Counted from the stretch's first letter, positions 44,864 through 54,311 are shown. The stretch: 64,000 nucleotides of DNA from Chloroflexota bacterium (GCA_018673955.1 JABHBJ010000086.1:1-64000), one strand, 5' to 3'. Made by a program: numbers and translations. The notes: a model not told the origin generated them from the sequence alone.

Positions 44864-45880
44864 TTGAGTATTGAATACGTAAACTTCGGTACGGCAGGTG
44901 TGAGAGTAACGCCTATGGCTTTAGGGCTGGGCTTTCGCGGTCAGTTCGATCGAGACGAAGCGGAGAAGGTCATCCTCACGGCTTTGGATTATGGCATCAA
45001 CTTGATCGATTGTGCGAACGTATATGGGTTCATGGATGACCGGCGCAACATCGGTAGTTCGGAACAGGTGCTGGGTAAGGCACTAAAGGGTCGACGTGAC
45101 GATGTGGTGATTACGTCGAAGGTGTTTAGCCCGATTGGTTCGGGACCGAACGATCAGGGTCCTTCTAGATATCACATAATGCGTGAGGTTGAGCGGTCGC
45201 TTGGTCGACTCGATACCGATCACATCGATGTGTATCTCTTCCACGGTGTTGACGACATGAGCCTGTTCGAAGAGCAGTTCCGAACTATGGAAACGCTGAT
45301 TCAGCAGGGCAAGATACGTTATGTAGGAGTGAGTAATTTTCAGGCGTGGCAGGTTATGCAGGCGCTGAAAGTTCAGAAGATAATTAACGCTCAGCCGCTG
45401 ATCGCTGTGCAGAATCCGTATTCGCTGATGAATCGAACACAGGAGGACGAACTGTTTCCGATGGTTCGTGAGAATGGTGTTGGGATCATGGCTTATAGTC
45501 CGCTGGGTGTTGGTCTTCTCAGCGGGACGTACAAGGCTGGCGAAGTGCCTGACGACAGCACGCTTTGGGGTTCGAAGCGCAAGGGAACTATCAACACGTA
45601 CATGCAGGGGCGAGCCGGCAAGGTGATTTCTGCCGTCAGCGAAGTTGCCGCAGATCTTGGGGTTTCGATGCCTCAGGTTGCTATGGCTTGGGTAATGTCG
45701 CATCCGGAGATTACGGTTGCGATTTCGGGGGCCGACACGGTCGACCAGATGAAAGATGTTGCCGGGGCACTCGAACTGAAACTCCCGACTGAAGCGATTG
45801 CGAAACTCGACGATGTATCGTCGGGCATGCGGGCGGTTCTCGATGGTAACCCAAGCGATGTAGCCGATGATCTGAATTAG
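44864..45880 (+). CDS. Aldo/keto reductase
   Basis: A 338-residue NADPH-dependent AKR of the voltage-channel beta-subunit-like branch. Catalytic tetrad parts are INLIDCANVYG (Asp and Tyr), VVITSKVFSP (Lys) and VYLFHGVDD (His). The nucleotide-binding end GADTVDQMKDVAGAL is the C-terminal AKR signature. The start is TTG. It reduces an aldehyde or ketone of unknown identity. It is 100 nt upstream of a sugar-epimerase-like gene on the same strand and may belong to the same set of oxidoreductases. Confidence 0.93.
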   Translation: MSIEYVNFGTAGVRVTPMALGLGFRGQFDRDEAEKVILTALDYGINLIDCANVYGFMDDRRNIGSSEQVLGKALKGRRDDVVITSKVFSPIGSGPNDQGPSRYHIMREVERSLGRLDTDHIDVYLFHGVDDMSLFEEQFRTMETLIQQGKIRYVGVSNFQAWQVMQALKVQKIINAQPLIAVQNPYSLMNRTQEDELFPMVRENGVGIMAYSPLGVGLLSGTYKAGEVPDDSTLWGSKRKGTINTYMQGRAGKVISAVSEVAADLGVSMPQVAMAWVMSHPEITVAISGADTVDQMKDVAGALELKLPTEAIAKLDDVSSGMRAVLDGNPSDVADDLN

Positions 45881-45980
45881 TGGTCCAACGGCACAGCTTG
45901 GAAATTACGTTTGCGTTCGCCCTCAAACTAGCCTTCCCCACGATGGAGAAGGAATTATCAGACATAACAGAGATTAGAGA

Positions 45981-46745
45981 TTGAAAATATTGCTTGCTGG
46001 TGGATCCGGAATGGTGGGGTCGTTTATTACGCCTTATTTGCAGAAGGAACACGACGTTCGTGTGCTCGATCTAGTAGAGCCGAAGCACGAAGGTGTCGAA
46101 TTCGTTAAGGGTTCGGTTACCGACCCCGTGGCTATTCAGAAGGGAATCGAAGGAGTCGACGCGTTTATCTGGCTAGTAATGCTGAGCCCACAGGGCGGAT
46201 CGGTCACCGATCAAGACTTCAAGGTGATTCGTGAGAACTACGAAGTCAACTGTCTTGGACTTCACACTTTCCTGTGGTTAGCGCAGGGCGTTGGTTTGAA
46301 ACGCGGCGTCTACACGAGTTCGATGAGCGTTCATAATCGGAATCGTCATTACTACAAGAATGAAGACGAACTGCCACTAGATACACCGAGTGCGTATGGT
46401 CTCAGCAAGGGATTTGGCGAAGGGATTTGTTCCTACTTCGCCTCCTGGTTCGACATGAACGTTACGGCTTTGCGAATAACCGGGCCACGGGGACGTGAAG
46501 CATATTTGGAAGAGCGTGCTCGTCCGATTACCGATCGACCTGACGGATCGAATCAGTTATTCGTTACGGACGAGGCTGACCTTGCACGGGCGTATCTGGC
46601 GGCGTTAGAGAACGTTCAAATTGGGCACGGTCGGTTCGACGCTGTGTTCATTGCAGGTGATGAGAACGAGAAAGAACACAATTTGACTAAGGCGAAGACG
46701 TTGCTTGGCTGGATACCGCGGTCGCACTTAGAGATCGAGTCGTAA
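45981..46745 (+). CDS. NAD(P)-dependent epimerase/dehydratase (SDR-extended)
   Basis: A 254-residue atypical extended short-chain dehydrogenase. The N-terminal Rossmann motif is LLAGGSGMVGSFI (G-x2-G-x2-G), with a substrate region containing YTSSMSVHNRNRHYY and the catalytic Y-x3-K in AYGLSKGFGEGI. It is shorter than classical sugar epimerases (about 310). It overlaps the following gene as TAATG, so the two are coupled, and both are NAD(P)-binding. Confidence 0.87.
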   Translation: MKILLAGGSGMVGSFITPYLQKEHDVRVLDLVEPKHEGVEFVKGSVTDPVAIQKGIEGVDAFIWLVMLSPQGGSVTDQDFKVIRENYEVNCLGLHTFLWLAQGVGLKRGVYTSSMSVHNRNRHYYKNEDELPLDTPSAYGLSKGFGEGICSYFASWFDMNVTALRITGPRGREAYLEERARPITDRPDGSNQLFVTDEADLARAYLAALENVQIGHGRFDAVFIAGDENEKEHNLTKAKTLLGWIPRSHLEIES

Positions 46746-47374
46746 TGCGAATCGCTGTTGTTGGAAGTGGCAGTGTTGGGACCGGGTTGGCTAGGGCGTG
46801 GTCAGGGTTAGGTCATTCTGTTGTGATCGGTTCACGTTCGCCTGAGTCGGAGCGCGTTGTTGAGCTGCTTGCTTCGCTCGGGAACGGGGTTTCCGCGGCT
46901 GGATTGACTGAATCAGTAGCCGACGCAGATGTGATCGTTCTGGCTGTTCCGTGGGGTGCGGCTGAGGTTTCTTTGTCTGCGCTAGGTGATCTTTCAGGTC
47001 GACTGGTTATCGATGCAACGAATCCGTTTGTTGGCGGGCTAAATCTTGGTATTGGCTACGACGATTCGGGCGGGGAGCAGGTGGCTCGATGGGCGGCTGG
47101 TGCTCACATAGTGAAGGCTCTGAACATCGTCGATGCTCGTTTGTTGGATGGAAAGAAGCTCGACGGTCGAGAGATTTCGATTCCAATTTGCGGTGACAAT
47201 AAGGAGGCTAAACGTGTTATAGGTGAGCTGATCGCCGAACTCGGCTTCGACGTAATCGACGTAGGGGAACTAGAAATTTCACGACTGCTGGAACCTCTCT
47301 GCTTGCTGATGATCAAGCTCTCGATTAAGAAGTCACTGGGTGCCGAGATCGGGTTTCGGGTGCTGAGAAACTAA
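46745..47374 (+). CDS. NADPH-dependent F420 reductase-like protein
   Basis: A 209-residue protein starting with the dinucleotide fold IAVVGSGSVGTGLARAW and GSRSPESERV, and containing VIVLAVPWGA, LVIDATNPFVGG and HIVKALNIVDARL, the last being typical of F420H2:NADP oxidoreductase (FNO) relatives. The short C-terminal domain resembles the coenzyme-binding lobe but no F420-specific residues can be verified. It may simply reduce NADP-linked substrates. It is translationally coupled to the preceding epimerase gene; its stop overlaps the convergent MFS gene by 4 bp. Confidence 0.75.
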   Translation: MRIAVVGSGSVGTGLARAWSGLGHSVVIGSRSPESERVVELLASLGNGVSAAGLTESVADADVIVLAVPWGAAEVSLSALGDLSGRLVIDATNPFVGGLNLGIGYDDSGGEQVARWAAGAHIVKALNIVDARLLDGKKLDGREISIPICGDNKEAKRVIGELIAELGFDVIDVGELEISRLLEPLCLLMIKLSIKKSLGAEIGFRVLRN

Positions 47375-48630
47375 AGTTTTACTCGCCAGGCGATTAGGGC
47401 TGAGAGGATCCGGGCTGCTGCCATTCCTAGGAATACGAGGTGCCATGGTGCGCCTGTGGTGTCGAGGACGAGGGCAAAGATGATGGCTTGCGCTCCGGCA
47501 TAGACATAGCCGTGGCCGTCGAGAATGCCTGAGGCGGTTGCTGCGTATTTTGGTCCTGCCATATCGACTACTAGCGTTGATGTCATCGATAGGCTCATTG
47601 CGAACGCTCCGATGAAGAGCAGTGCTGCGCCTGCATATACATTTTCAGCGGGGATTACGGCGAGGCCGATAAGTGCGGCGGCGGATATCAGTGCGGATGC
47701 GGCAATCATAGGGCTTCGTCGGCCGCCGAGTAGCACGTCTGATATCCAGCCTGAGACCATCGGTGCGGTTAGATAGCCGACGGGGAGTGCGACGGTCACT
47801 AGAGCGGTTGTTTCGATGGAGAGTCCGGCTTCTTCGAAGTAGTAGAGCGGTGTCCATGTGGTGAGGCCGTAGCGAACTACGTTTTCGAGTCCTTTTACGT
47901 GCGAAGTAGCTACGAATCGCCAGTTTGTGTAAAGAATTTTGTAAACGGTGAACGCAGTGTGGTTATACGCGCGCTCTGGGGCGACTTCTAGACTTGGAAT
48001 GGTTCCAGATTGATGGAGATCATCGAGTCCGACCTTGGATGGGCGATCGCGAACTAGGAAGAAGAGAGCGATTGCTGCAGGAAGCATTAATAATGGCGGG
48101 TATCTAAACGCTGCTCGCCAGCCGAATTCGGCGACTGTCCAACCGGTTACGAGCCACATCATTAGCATCGCTGATCCAGCTGCGACGCCGATCAGTCCCA
48201 TCACTCGACCACGGTGCGATCGATGCCACCACTGGGCGAGCATTCCAATTCCCGGAGCCCATACGGTGGCATTCACATACCCGTTGATTCCCCACGGAAT
48301 GGCGATTGTCCAAAGATTCGTACCGAAGCTTGTGACCCAGTTGAGTGCTACAGATGCGAGTGTTCCGGTTACGATCCAAAATCGGTAACCGTACGCCTCG
48401 GCAATTCTGCCGTGTGTCATGCCGCCAAATGCGAAGCCCCAGAGTAGACAGGCATTGATTATTCCAAGCTCGATGTGAGTGAAGTCGAGCTGTTCTCGCA
48501 TCACTGGTCCGGCTGGCCAGTGGTTGAATCTGCCCATGTATACGAACAGGTAGAACCCGGCGTAACTGAATAACACGCGGTTTCGCCATTGGCGGAATTC
48601 AGGTTGGGTTGTGTCGGTGTGCGCGCTCAC
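47371..48630 (-). CDS. MFS transporter (OPA-like, GlpT/UhpT-type)
   Basis: A 419-residue carrier with about 12 helices. Helix 1 reads VLFSYAGFYLFVYMGRFNHWPAG, similar to the Y-x-x-F-Y-x-x-R signature of organophosphate/phosphate antiporters, and the loop before helix 3 is GRIAEAYGYR. SHVKGLENVVRYGLTTWTP lies in the middle. Substrates of related proteins include glycerol-3-phosphate, hexose phosphates and glucarate-like acids; the specific one cannot be read here. It is convergent with the FNO-like gene. Confidence 0.88.
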   Translation of the reverse strand: MSAHTDTTQPEFRQWRNRVLFSYAGFYLFVYMGRFNHWPAGPVMREQLDFTHIELGIINACLLWGFAFGGMTHGRIAEAYGYRFWIVTGTLASVALNWVTSFGTNLWTIAIPWGINGYVNATVWAPGIGMLAQWWHRSHRGRVMGLIGVAAGSAMLMMWLVTGWTVAEFGWRAAFRYPPLLMLPAAIALFFLVRDRPSKVGLDDLHQSGTIPSLEVAPERAYNHTAFTVYKILYTNWRFVATSHVKGLENVVRYGLTTWTPLYYFEEAGLSIETTALVTVALPVGYLTAPMVSGWISDVLLGGRRSPMIAASALISAAALIGLAVIPAENVYAGAALLFIGAFAMSLSMTSTLVVDMAGPKYAATASGILDGHGYVYAGAQAIIFALVLDTTGAPWHLVFLGMAAARILSALIAWRVKL

Positions 48631-48690
48631 CGGAGCAGGGTATACATGTCTGGGAGGTACTGCGTCGTACGGGTGAGTTACTTCGTACTC

Positions 48691-48722
48691 CTTCGAGATC
48701 CTGAATCTAGTTCATGAAGACG
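48691..48722. repeat. Degenerate member of the CTAGTTCAG palindrome family
   Basis: CTTCGAGATCCTGAATCTAGTTCATGAAGACGG contains the near-palindrome CTGAATCTAGTTCA. It lies between the divergent MFS and amidohydrolase genes. Confidence 0.5.
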
Positions 48723-48860
48723 GTTTGTGGATGTTATGAAAGGTGTTCATGCTGATTCTGGGCTGTTGGAAGTGTTTTGAACGTTGTTTCTGGCGTACTA
48801 TTTTCGATTATCGCCACTGGCTAGTGTGGCGTTGCTCGCAGCTTGCCGGAGAACCATAAA

Positions 48861-49745
48861 ATGATCGTTGATGTCCATACCCATTTACCGAGCCATAGAG
48901 GAACCGTTCCGCCAGATGAGATGCAGATCGAGACTACGATGCGTTCGGGCGAGTCGGTTCAGCTAACGAACTCGATAGATGATTATTTGCGAGATATGGG
49001 GCCGGTCGACAAGGCGTTTATTTTTGGAATAGCTCCGCGGCCGTGGCGCCCGGAAGAGCGAGTTCTCCGTACTGAGGGCTGGGATGAGGGGCAGAACCAC
49101 AACGATGTTGCCGCAGAGACTGCCAAGCATGCTCCCGACAAGATCATTCCGTTCATGTCATTGCACCCGATCGATTCTAATTGGAAAGATGAGTACGACC
49201 GTTGTGTGGGCGATCTTGGATGTAAGGGAATAAAGCTAGGTCCGAACTATCAGGATTTTGATCCGACGGGCCCGGAGGCATTCGAACTGTTTGCTCGCCT
49301 CGAAGCAGACGGTATTCCGATTGTGTTCCATCAGGGAACTTCGCCTATGACCGAGGCTCCGCTTACTTATGCTCATCCTCTGACATCGGACAAGATCGCG
49401 ATGGCGTTCCCGAATCTAACGATGGTGTTGGCGCATTTGGGTCATCCATGGCAGAACGATTGTTTGGCGGTTGTTCGAAAGCATCCGAACGTTTGGGCCG
49501 ATGTTTCAGCGCAGTACTACCGTCCTTATTCTTTCTGGCAGGGCATGCGACTGTTTTACGAATGGGGTGTCACCGATAAGATTTTGTTTGCATCTGACTG
49601 GCCAGTGACGCGTCCACAAGACAACATTGATCACCTTCGCGGGCTAGAGAAGTTTGCTAAGGATCATCACTTGCCCCAAATTCCTTCAGAGGACATTGAG
49701 GGGATTATCAATCGTGATGCGGTCGAGATTCTGCGCGTCGATTAG
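48861..49745 (+). CDS. Amidohydrolase family 2 (TIM-barrel) hydrolase
   Basis: A 294-residue protein of the amidohydrolase-2 group (decarboxylases and lactone/dicarboxylate hydrolases). Metal site VDVHTHLPSHRG is at the start; VLAHLGHPWQNDCLAV and LFASDWPVTRPQDN, with the conserved D, are at the end. GIKLGPNYQDFDPTGPEAFELF lies in the middle. ATG 48861 is preferred over TTG 48843 because GGAG is about 9 nt upstream and the barrel begins immediately. It is followed closely by a 46-aa membrane protein gene. Confidence 0.92.
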   Translation: MIVDVHTHLPSHRGTVPPDEMQIETTMRSGESVQLTNSIDDYLRDMGPVDKAFIFGIAPRPWRPEERVLRTEGWDEGQNHNDVAAETAKHAPDKIIPFMSLHPIDSNWKDEYDRCVGDLGCKGIKLGPNYQDFDPTGPEAFELFARLEADGIPIVFHQGTSPMTEAPLTYAHPLTSDKIAMAFPNLTMVLAHLGHPWQNDCLAVVRKHPNVWADVSAQYYRPYSFWQGMRLFYEWGVTDKILFASDWPVTRPQDNIDHLRGLEKFAKDHHLPQIPSEDIEGIINRDAVEILRVD

Positions 49746-49761
49746 TTAGAAAGGGATAATC

Positions 49762-49902
49762 ATGCAGTTTCTGTTCGTACTCGTCCTAGCGCTTGTTGTC
49801 GCGTTGATCATTTACTTCATGGGGCGAAAAGCTGGATATGCGCAAGGCAGAATCGATGAAGGTAAAGATTGGGCAACAAAGATTCGCGAGATAGACGAGT
49901 AA
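49762..49902 (+). CDS. Small single-span membrane protein, 46 aa
   Basis: This is too short for the ORF track. AAGGGATAATC precedes the ATG, giving MQFLFVLVLALVVALIIYFM followed by GRKAGYAQGRIDEG and an acidic-basic tail ending IREIDE. One strong transmembrane helix has its N-terminus outward or at the membrane and a cytoplasmic tail. It lies 16 nt after the amidohydrolase and may be co-transcribed with it; the role is unknown. Confidence 0.65.
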   Translation: MQFLFVLVLALVVALIIYFMGRKAGYAQGRIDEGKDWATKIREIDE

Positions 49903-49993
49903 CAAGTATTTACTTTCCACTACGGTCGACGTGTAGGGGAACGTGAAATGTGGTGTGAAACCAAGTGCGAAAGCACGCCCGGAGCTGAGCTGA

Positions 49994-51346
49994 ATGAGTA
50001 ATGACCTATCAAGGTTGGAGGGTTCTCCTAAAAAGCAGAGTGTGTACTACGGCTGGTACGTGGTTGCCGCTCTGTTTTTCGCGTCGTTTTTAGCGATCGG
50101 TTCTCGTCAGGGTTTCGGCGTTTTCGTGAAGACGTGGGAAGAGGATTGGGGTGTTTCGACTGCTTCAATTTCGGTTGCTGCTGCGATTGGTTGGCTAATG
50201 AATGGGGTTTCTCAACCTATAGTTGGTTTCCTCACCGACAAGTACGGCGGTAGGCCTGTCTTAGTTATTTCGCTTGCCGTTATGTCTGTAGCGACTATCG
50301 CTGTTGCTTTGATTTCGAACGTGTTTGGGTTGATTGTTCTTTACGGGTTCGTGATTTCGTTTGCATCGGGTGGAATATCGCCAGCTACGACTGGGGTTGT
50401 GATCGCCCGGTGGTTTGATCGCAAGCGTGGTACTGCAATGTCGGTTCTAGTCGCTGGCGGATCGGCTGGTGGCCTTATTATCGTGCCGTTTCTGAGCTAT
50501 GTGCTTGTCGAGTACGGATGGCAAGTTGCTTGGATCATCACGGGGTCGTTGGCGCTTGGCTTGGGAATACCGCTGTTGTTGTGGGTAGTTCGTAGTAAGC
50601 CGAGCGATATGGGGTTATTCGTCGACGGTGAAGAGCCGTCGATAAACGAGGCTGGTGAGGCGAAGGTTATTGTTCGCGCGGTTGGGCCTGATTTTGTCGA
50701 TAAGTGGAAAGAGGCGTTGGGAACGAAACCACTTTGGCAGTTGTCGTTTGGATATTTCGTTTGTGGGATTACGACAGCTTCGATCTCAGTTCACTTTGTG
50801 CGTTGGGCTATCAGTGAAGACATAACTACGGGAACTGCGGCTCTGGCATTTGGGCTGCTGAGTGCTATCAATGCGGTTGGTGTTTTGGTTGCAGGGATGC
50901 TTTCCGATCGATTACAGCGGAAGAATCTTCTTGGGGCGGTTTACCTAGTTCGAGCGCTTGCGTTTGTATCTTTGATAATTGTGCCTGGCGATAAGGCAAT
51001 TTGGGCTTTCGCGGTGATCGGTGGGATGTCGTGGCTGGCGACCGTGCCTCTGACTGCTTCTTTGACTGCTGACGTTTATGGGGTGCGCAATCTTGGAACT
51101 CTATTTGGGTTTTCGAATATGGCACACCAGATAGGCGGTGCTGGAGCGGTGCTGCTGTTCGGTTGGGCTTTCACTCGATTAGGTTCCTACGATATTGTGT
51201 TCGCTGTTGGTGCGGCGACATTGTTGGCAGCAGGAATCGTTTCGCTGTCGATCCGAGAGAAGAAGCATTCGGTTCGCTATGTTCAGGTCGCTCCAGAGAG
51301 TGGTGCGGTTGATGATGTTAGTTCGAGTGTGAAGGGCAGAGAATAG
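49994..51346 (+). CDS. MFS transporter (OFA / monocarboxylate-type)
   Basis: A 450-residue carrier of the same branch as the one at 3499-4827: YYGWYVVAALFFASFLAIGS, then GFLTDKYGGRPVLVI (MFS loop 2-3) and GMLSDRLQRKNLLG (loop 8-9). There are about 12 helices and a cytoplasmic tail of about 30 residues. The stop is followed directly by the ATG of a 67-aa membrane protein gene. It probably takes up or exports a small organic acid; nearby genes (amidohydrolase, aldolase) suggest a carboxylate nutrient, by inference. Confidence 0.92.
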   Translation: MSNDLSRLEGSPKKQSVYYGWYVVAALFFASFLAIGSRQGFGVFVKTWEEDWGVSTASISVAAAIGWLMNGVSQPIVGFLTDKYGGRPVLVISLAVMSVATIAVALISNVFGLIVLYGFVISFASGGISPATTGVVIARWFDRKRGTAMSVLVAGGSAGGLIIVPFLSYVLVEYGWQVAWIITGSLALGLGIPLLLWVVRSKPSDMGLFVDGEEPSINEAGEAKVIVRAVGPDFVDKWKEALGTKPLWQLSFGYFVCGITTASISVHFVRWAISEDITTGTAALAFGLLSAINAVGVLVAGMLSDRLQRKNLLGAVYLVRALAFVSLIIVPGDKAIWAFAVIGGMSWLATVPLTASLTADVYGVRNLGTLFGFSNMAHQIGGAGAVLLFGWAFTRLGSYDIVFAVGAATLLAAGIVSLSIREKKHSVRYVQVAPESGAVDDVSSSVKGRE

Positions 51347-51550
51347 ATGCCACGATTTCCGGGAATTCTTGCTCATCATTCGGAGCCGATTGATCCGACG
51401 CTTTGGGAGTGGCTGAGCGTCAAGATCGATCATATTCTGGGATTGTCACCGGGCGTTTTGATTTTACTGCTCGGTGCAGTGATCGTGTCGTTTCCTATCG
51501 TCGTTATGGTGCTGGTTTCGCGACGACGCGGCGGATTAGATAGCGAGTAA
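51347..51550 (+). CDS. Small membrane protein following the MFS gene
   Basis: A 67-residue protein whose ATG follows the MFS stop with no gap, so the two are one transcript. The residues up to 35 are polar; then VLILLLGAVIVSFPIVVMVLV forms a single helix, followed by the basic SRRRGG. It could be a transporter accessory or stability subunit, but no known family was recognised. Confidence 0.7.
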   Translation: MPRFPGILAHHSEPIDPTLWEWLSVKIDHILGLSPGVLILLLGAVIVSFPIVVMVLVSRRRGGLDSE

Positions 51551-51571
51551 CCTCTCGTATTTGTCACGACG

Positions 51572-52129
51572 TTAGGAACTTCGGGTGGAACTTACAAGTA
51601 TTTCTGCGAGTTCTTCGAGAGCTTCCCAGTGATCGATGGTTGGTTCAATTTTACGATCGAATTGGATTGACCATCCATGAAAATCTTCATGCAGACTTCG
51701 CACTTCGATGTTTCCAAGATCCGTCGCTGTTTGGCTGATGGCGCTATTTTTTCTGAGAGCTTTGACTAGTCCATAACCTTGATCTTGTCCTTCCCACTTA
51801 ACCTCAGCAGCATTGCCAAAAGCTGGAAACGATTTACTACGTTTCGTTTTGATTCTGACCGACTGTTCTTTTGGAATTGCATGTTTGTCGGGGACTCCAA
51901 AATGAACCCACCATCGTTCAGAAGAATCCTTGCTGAGTTCCTCCTTCATGATGTTCACCCAGTAGATCGTGGCACCGTCAATATCGATCACTCCGAGTGA
52001 ATGACGGGCCCTGCTTTTGCCGACCTTTTCTTCAGGTCGGTCGCGTTCGGCAAGCACAGAGGTGATACCAAGATCATTGAGGTGACCCATAAGATCGTCC
52101 CTAGTGTCATCTTGGAGGTTTTCTTGCAT
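51572..52129 (-). CDS. Hypothetical protein, 185 aa
   Basis: An acidic and basic soluble protein with no signal peptide. The N-terminus MQENLQDDTRDDLMGHLNDL is followed by a core ERWWVHFGVPDKHAIPKEQSV and IKTKRSKSFPAFGNAAEVKW, and ends HWEALEELAEILV. ATG 52129 is chosen because AAGGAT lies 8 nt upstream and the longer track version overlaps the aldolase gene. The Trp/Lys-rich core may be a nucleic-acid or restriction-like fold, but nothing firm can be said. It follows the DapA-like gene on the same strand with a 60-nt gap. Confidence 0.65.
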   Translation of the reverse strand: MQENLQDDTRDDLMGHLNDLGITSVLAERDRPEEKVGKSRARHSLGVIDIDGATIYWVNIMKEELSKDSSERWWVHFGVPDKHAIPKEQSVRIKTKRSKSFPAFGNAAEVKWEGQDQGYGLVKALRKNSAISQTATDLGNIEVRSLHEDFHGWSIQFDRKIEPTIDHWEALEELAEILVSSTRSS

Positions 52130-52191
52130 TATCGTATCCTTACGTAGCTCGACCCTCTCACGATCGATCTGGTTCTGTGACGTTAAATTAT

Positions 52192-53127
52192 CTACTTCTT
52201 CCAACTGAGTAGATCGCCCATTCGGTCGAGGATGGTATCGAGTTCTTGGTAGTCGAGCTTGTCGAGGTATTTGTTTGCTGGATTTCGTGTTAGATCAGTC
52301 TTGATGATTCCACGTCGGAAATAGGCGGCTTTGTATGCGTTTGCTCCGAACATGAATTCGAAGTTGAGCGAAGGAATCATTCGTTCCCAGAGAGTTCGTG
52401 CTTCGTCGCTGACTATCTGGAGGCCGTTGCTATCGATACCACCAGCGTCGAGCGCGTTCCAGAGCTTCACGTGGGCATCAGTGATGTGCCCGGCCGGCAT
52501 TGTTCCCGCTGATCCACGGCGATATTCGTCTACTAGGTAGCGTCCGCCCATTCCGCCCATTAAACCTTTGACTGCTCCACCAGCCTTTTCAAGTAGTTCG
52601 GTCATGATCTGACCCGGAAGATAGCTTTCTTCCTTAACGTAGTCGACGTGTTTGACTTCGTTGAGCATTTTGACCATCATGTTCGTAGGTACTACTGGTC
52701 CGGCGGGCGGCTTGTTGTTCTGTATCCAAACTGGAAGCTGGCCTGTTTCGGCGATCGCTACATAGTGATCCCACACGACTTGCCCTGCAGCTCCGTTCGG
52801 TGGCATTGCCATTACAGCGTCGGCACCGAGTTCGGCTGCATTTTTCGTTAGATCGACAGATACGGCTGTGGATGCCCCGCTGACTCCGGCGATTACTGGG
52901 ACTGCGCCGTTTACGACTTCGATTCCGGTTTTGAGAACTTCTTTTCGTTCTGCGTCCGTTAGGAACGGTCCTTCTGATGCGTTAACAGGAAGGACGATTC
53001 CGTGAGCTCCGGTTTCAACGCTGAAGGCGATGCACCTTCGAAGAGATTGCCAATCGATGGAAAGATCTTCGTTGAATGGGGTGACGGGAATGGCGTAGAC
53101 GCCGCGGAATTGAGTTGAAGTAGTCAT
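52192..53127 (-). CDS. DapA-family (DHDPS/NAL) aldolase
   Basis: A 311-residue TIM-barrel aldolase of the dihydrodipicolinate synthase/N-acetylneuraminate lyase superfamily. The N-terminal segment is GVYAIPVTPFNEDLSIDWQSL, then HGIVLPVNASEGPFLTDAER (substrate carboxylate motif with Ser) and VYVKEESYLPG-like DYVKEES with the Schiff-base Lys. LPVWIQNNKP replaces the usual Y-N motif, so the proton-relay Tyr of DapA is absent or moved. That, with the sugar-acid genes nearby, suggests a 2-keto-3-deoxy-acid aldolase or dehydratase rather than lysine synthesis. Confidence 0.87.
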   Translation of the reverse strand: MTTSTQFRGVYAIPVTPFNEDLSIDWQSLRRCIAFSVETGAHGIVLPVNASEGPFLTDAERKEVLKTGIEVVNGAVPVIAGVSGASTAVSVDLTKNAAELGADAVMAMPPNGAAGQVVWDHYVAIAETGQLPVWIQNNKPPAGPVVPTNMMVKMLNEVKHVDYVKEESYLPGQIMTELLEKAGGAVKGLMGGMGGRYLVDEYRRGSAGTMPAGHITDAHVKLWNALDAGGIDSNGLQIVSDEARTLWERMIPSLNFEFMFGANAYKAAYFRRGIIKTDLTRNPANKYLDKLDYQELDTILDRMGDLLSWKK

Positions 53128-53261
53128 TTATGGTTTATTACAAGCTATGGTTTGGATTGGAACGATAGAAGAATATACCCTTCGATTGTGGGGTAAGATG
53201 CTGCGATTAGTTGAGATCGCCAGCAATTTACTCGCTGACACAAGATAGATTAGGAATACCA

Positions 53262-54305
53262 ATGGCAGAGACGATGCGAGCAGCACTGGATGATGGGACT
53301 GGTCAGTACGTAGTTCAGGACGTGCCTATGCCAGCTATGTACGACGGTTCGGCTATGATTAGAATTCGCCAGACGGGTATTTGTGGTTCTGACTTGCATA
53401 TGACCGCTGACAGGACAGAAGCACAAGAAATGGCTTCGGGTCACGAGGTTGCTGGTGAAATCCTAGAACTTCCAAAAGGCGAAACCAAACTCAAAGTTGG
53501 TGATCATGTCGCTGTCGAGATGATTGGTGCCGGTCGAGCTTGCTTGAATTGCCATTTTTGCCGGTATGGCCAGTGGAAGCATTGTTTGGGTCTTGCCCCT
53601 GACACAGGTGGCGGCTTCGCGCAATACATGACTCGTAAAACAGCTGGGATTTTCAAACTGCCTGACTCGATGGATTGGGTTGATGGTGGTGTTGTCGAGC
53701 CGATGGCTGTAAGCGTCCACGGATTTCGCTACGGCCGAATGCAGCCAGGCGATGTTGTTGGAGTTGTTGGTGCGGGAACGATTGGTCTATCTGCAATTGC
53801 AGTTGCCAAGGCCTATGGAGCACGAAAAGTAATCGCATCTGCTCGTTACCACCATCAGGCTGAAGCTGCGAGGAAGATGGGTGCGGATATCGTTGTTGGA
53901 TCGGAAGCAGGGGCGTTTGAAGCCGCATGTTTAGATGCTACGGATGGTCTTGGTGCGGATTTTGTTGCCGAATCGGTTGGTGGCAATCAAACGGTTTCAT
54001 TCACGCAGGCGATAAAAGCGACTCGAAATCAAGGCACGATGTTGTATTTGGCGGCTATCAGATCTCCTATGCCGGTAGATTTGCTTGAGCCGATGCTTCG
54101 TGAAATCCGAATGCAGTCGGTGATTTGCTATGGCGTTATTGATGGACGTCACGATTTTGAAGTCGCAATAGATCTGCTGGAATCAGGCGATATACCTTAT
54201 CGCGACATTGTGACCCATCAGGTTGAACTCGAAAACATTCAAGAAGGTTTTGACCTTGCAGGCGACAAGACTTCAGGCTCGATCAAGGTGCAAGTTAATA
54301 TTTAG
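53262..54305 (+). CDS. Zinc-dependent medium-chain alcohol/polyol dehydrogenase
   Basis: A 347-residue medium-chain dehydrogenase. Catalytic zinc ligands are in TGICGSDLHMT and ASGHEVAGE; the structural zinc lobe has CLNCHFCRYGQWKHC with four Cys. The NAD fold reads VVGVVGAGTIGLSAIAV. It resembles sorbitol/threonine dehydrogenases. ATG 53262 (MAETMRAAL) is preferred over the track start 53211 because of TTAGGAA just upstream. It is divergent from the DapA-like gene, and both may handle a common sugar or polyol route. Confidence 0.9.
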   Translation: MAETMRAALDDGTGQYVVQDVPMPAMYDGSAMIRIRQTGICGSDLHMTADRTEAQEMASGHEVAGEILELPKGETKLKVGDHVAVEMIGAGRACLNCHFCRYGQWKHCLGLAPDTGGGFAQYMTRKTAGIFKLPDSMDWVDGGVVEPMAVSVHGFRYGRMQPGDVVGVVGAGTIGLSAIAVAKAYGARKVIASARYHHQAEAARKMGADIVVGSEAGAFEAACLDATDGLGADFVAESVGGNQTVSFTQAIKATRNQGTMLYLAAIRSPMPVDLLEPMLREIRMQSVICYGVIDGRHDFEVAIDLLESGDIPYRDIVTHQVELENIQEGFDLAGDKTSGSIKVQVNI

Positions 54306-54311
54306 ACGTTA

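Noticed and set aside
45083-45703. 206-aa minus-strand ORF inside the aldo/keto reductase
   Set aside because: No family features, antisense to a clear enzyme.
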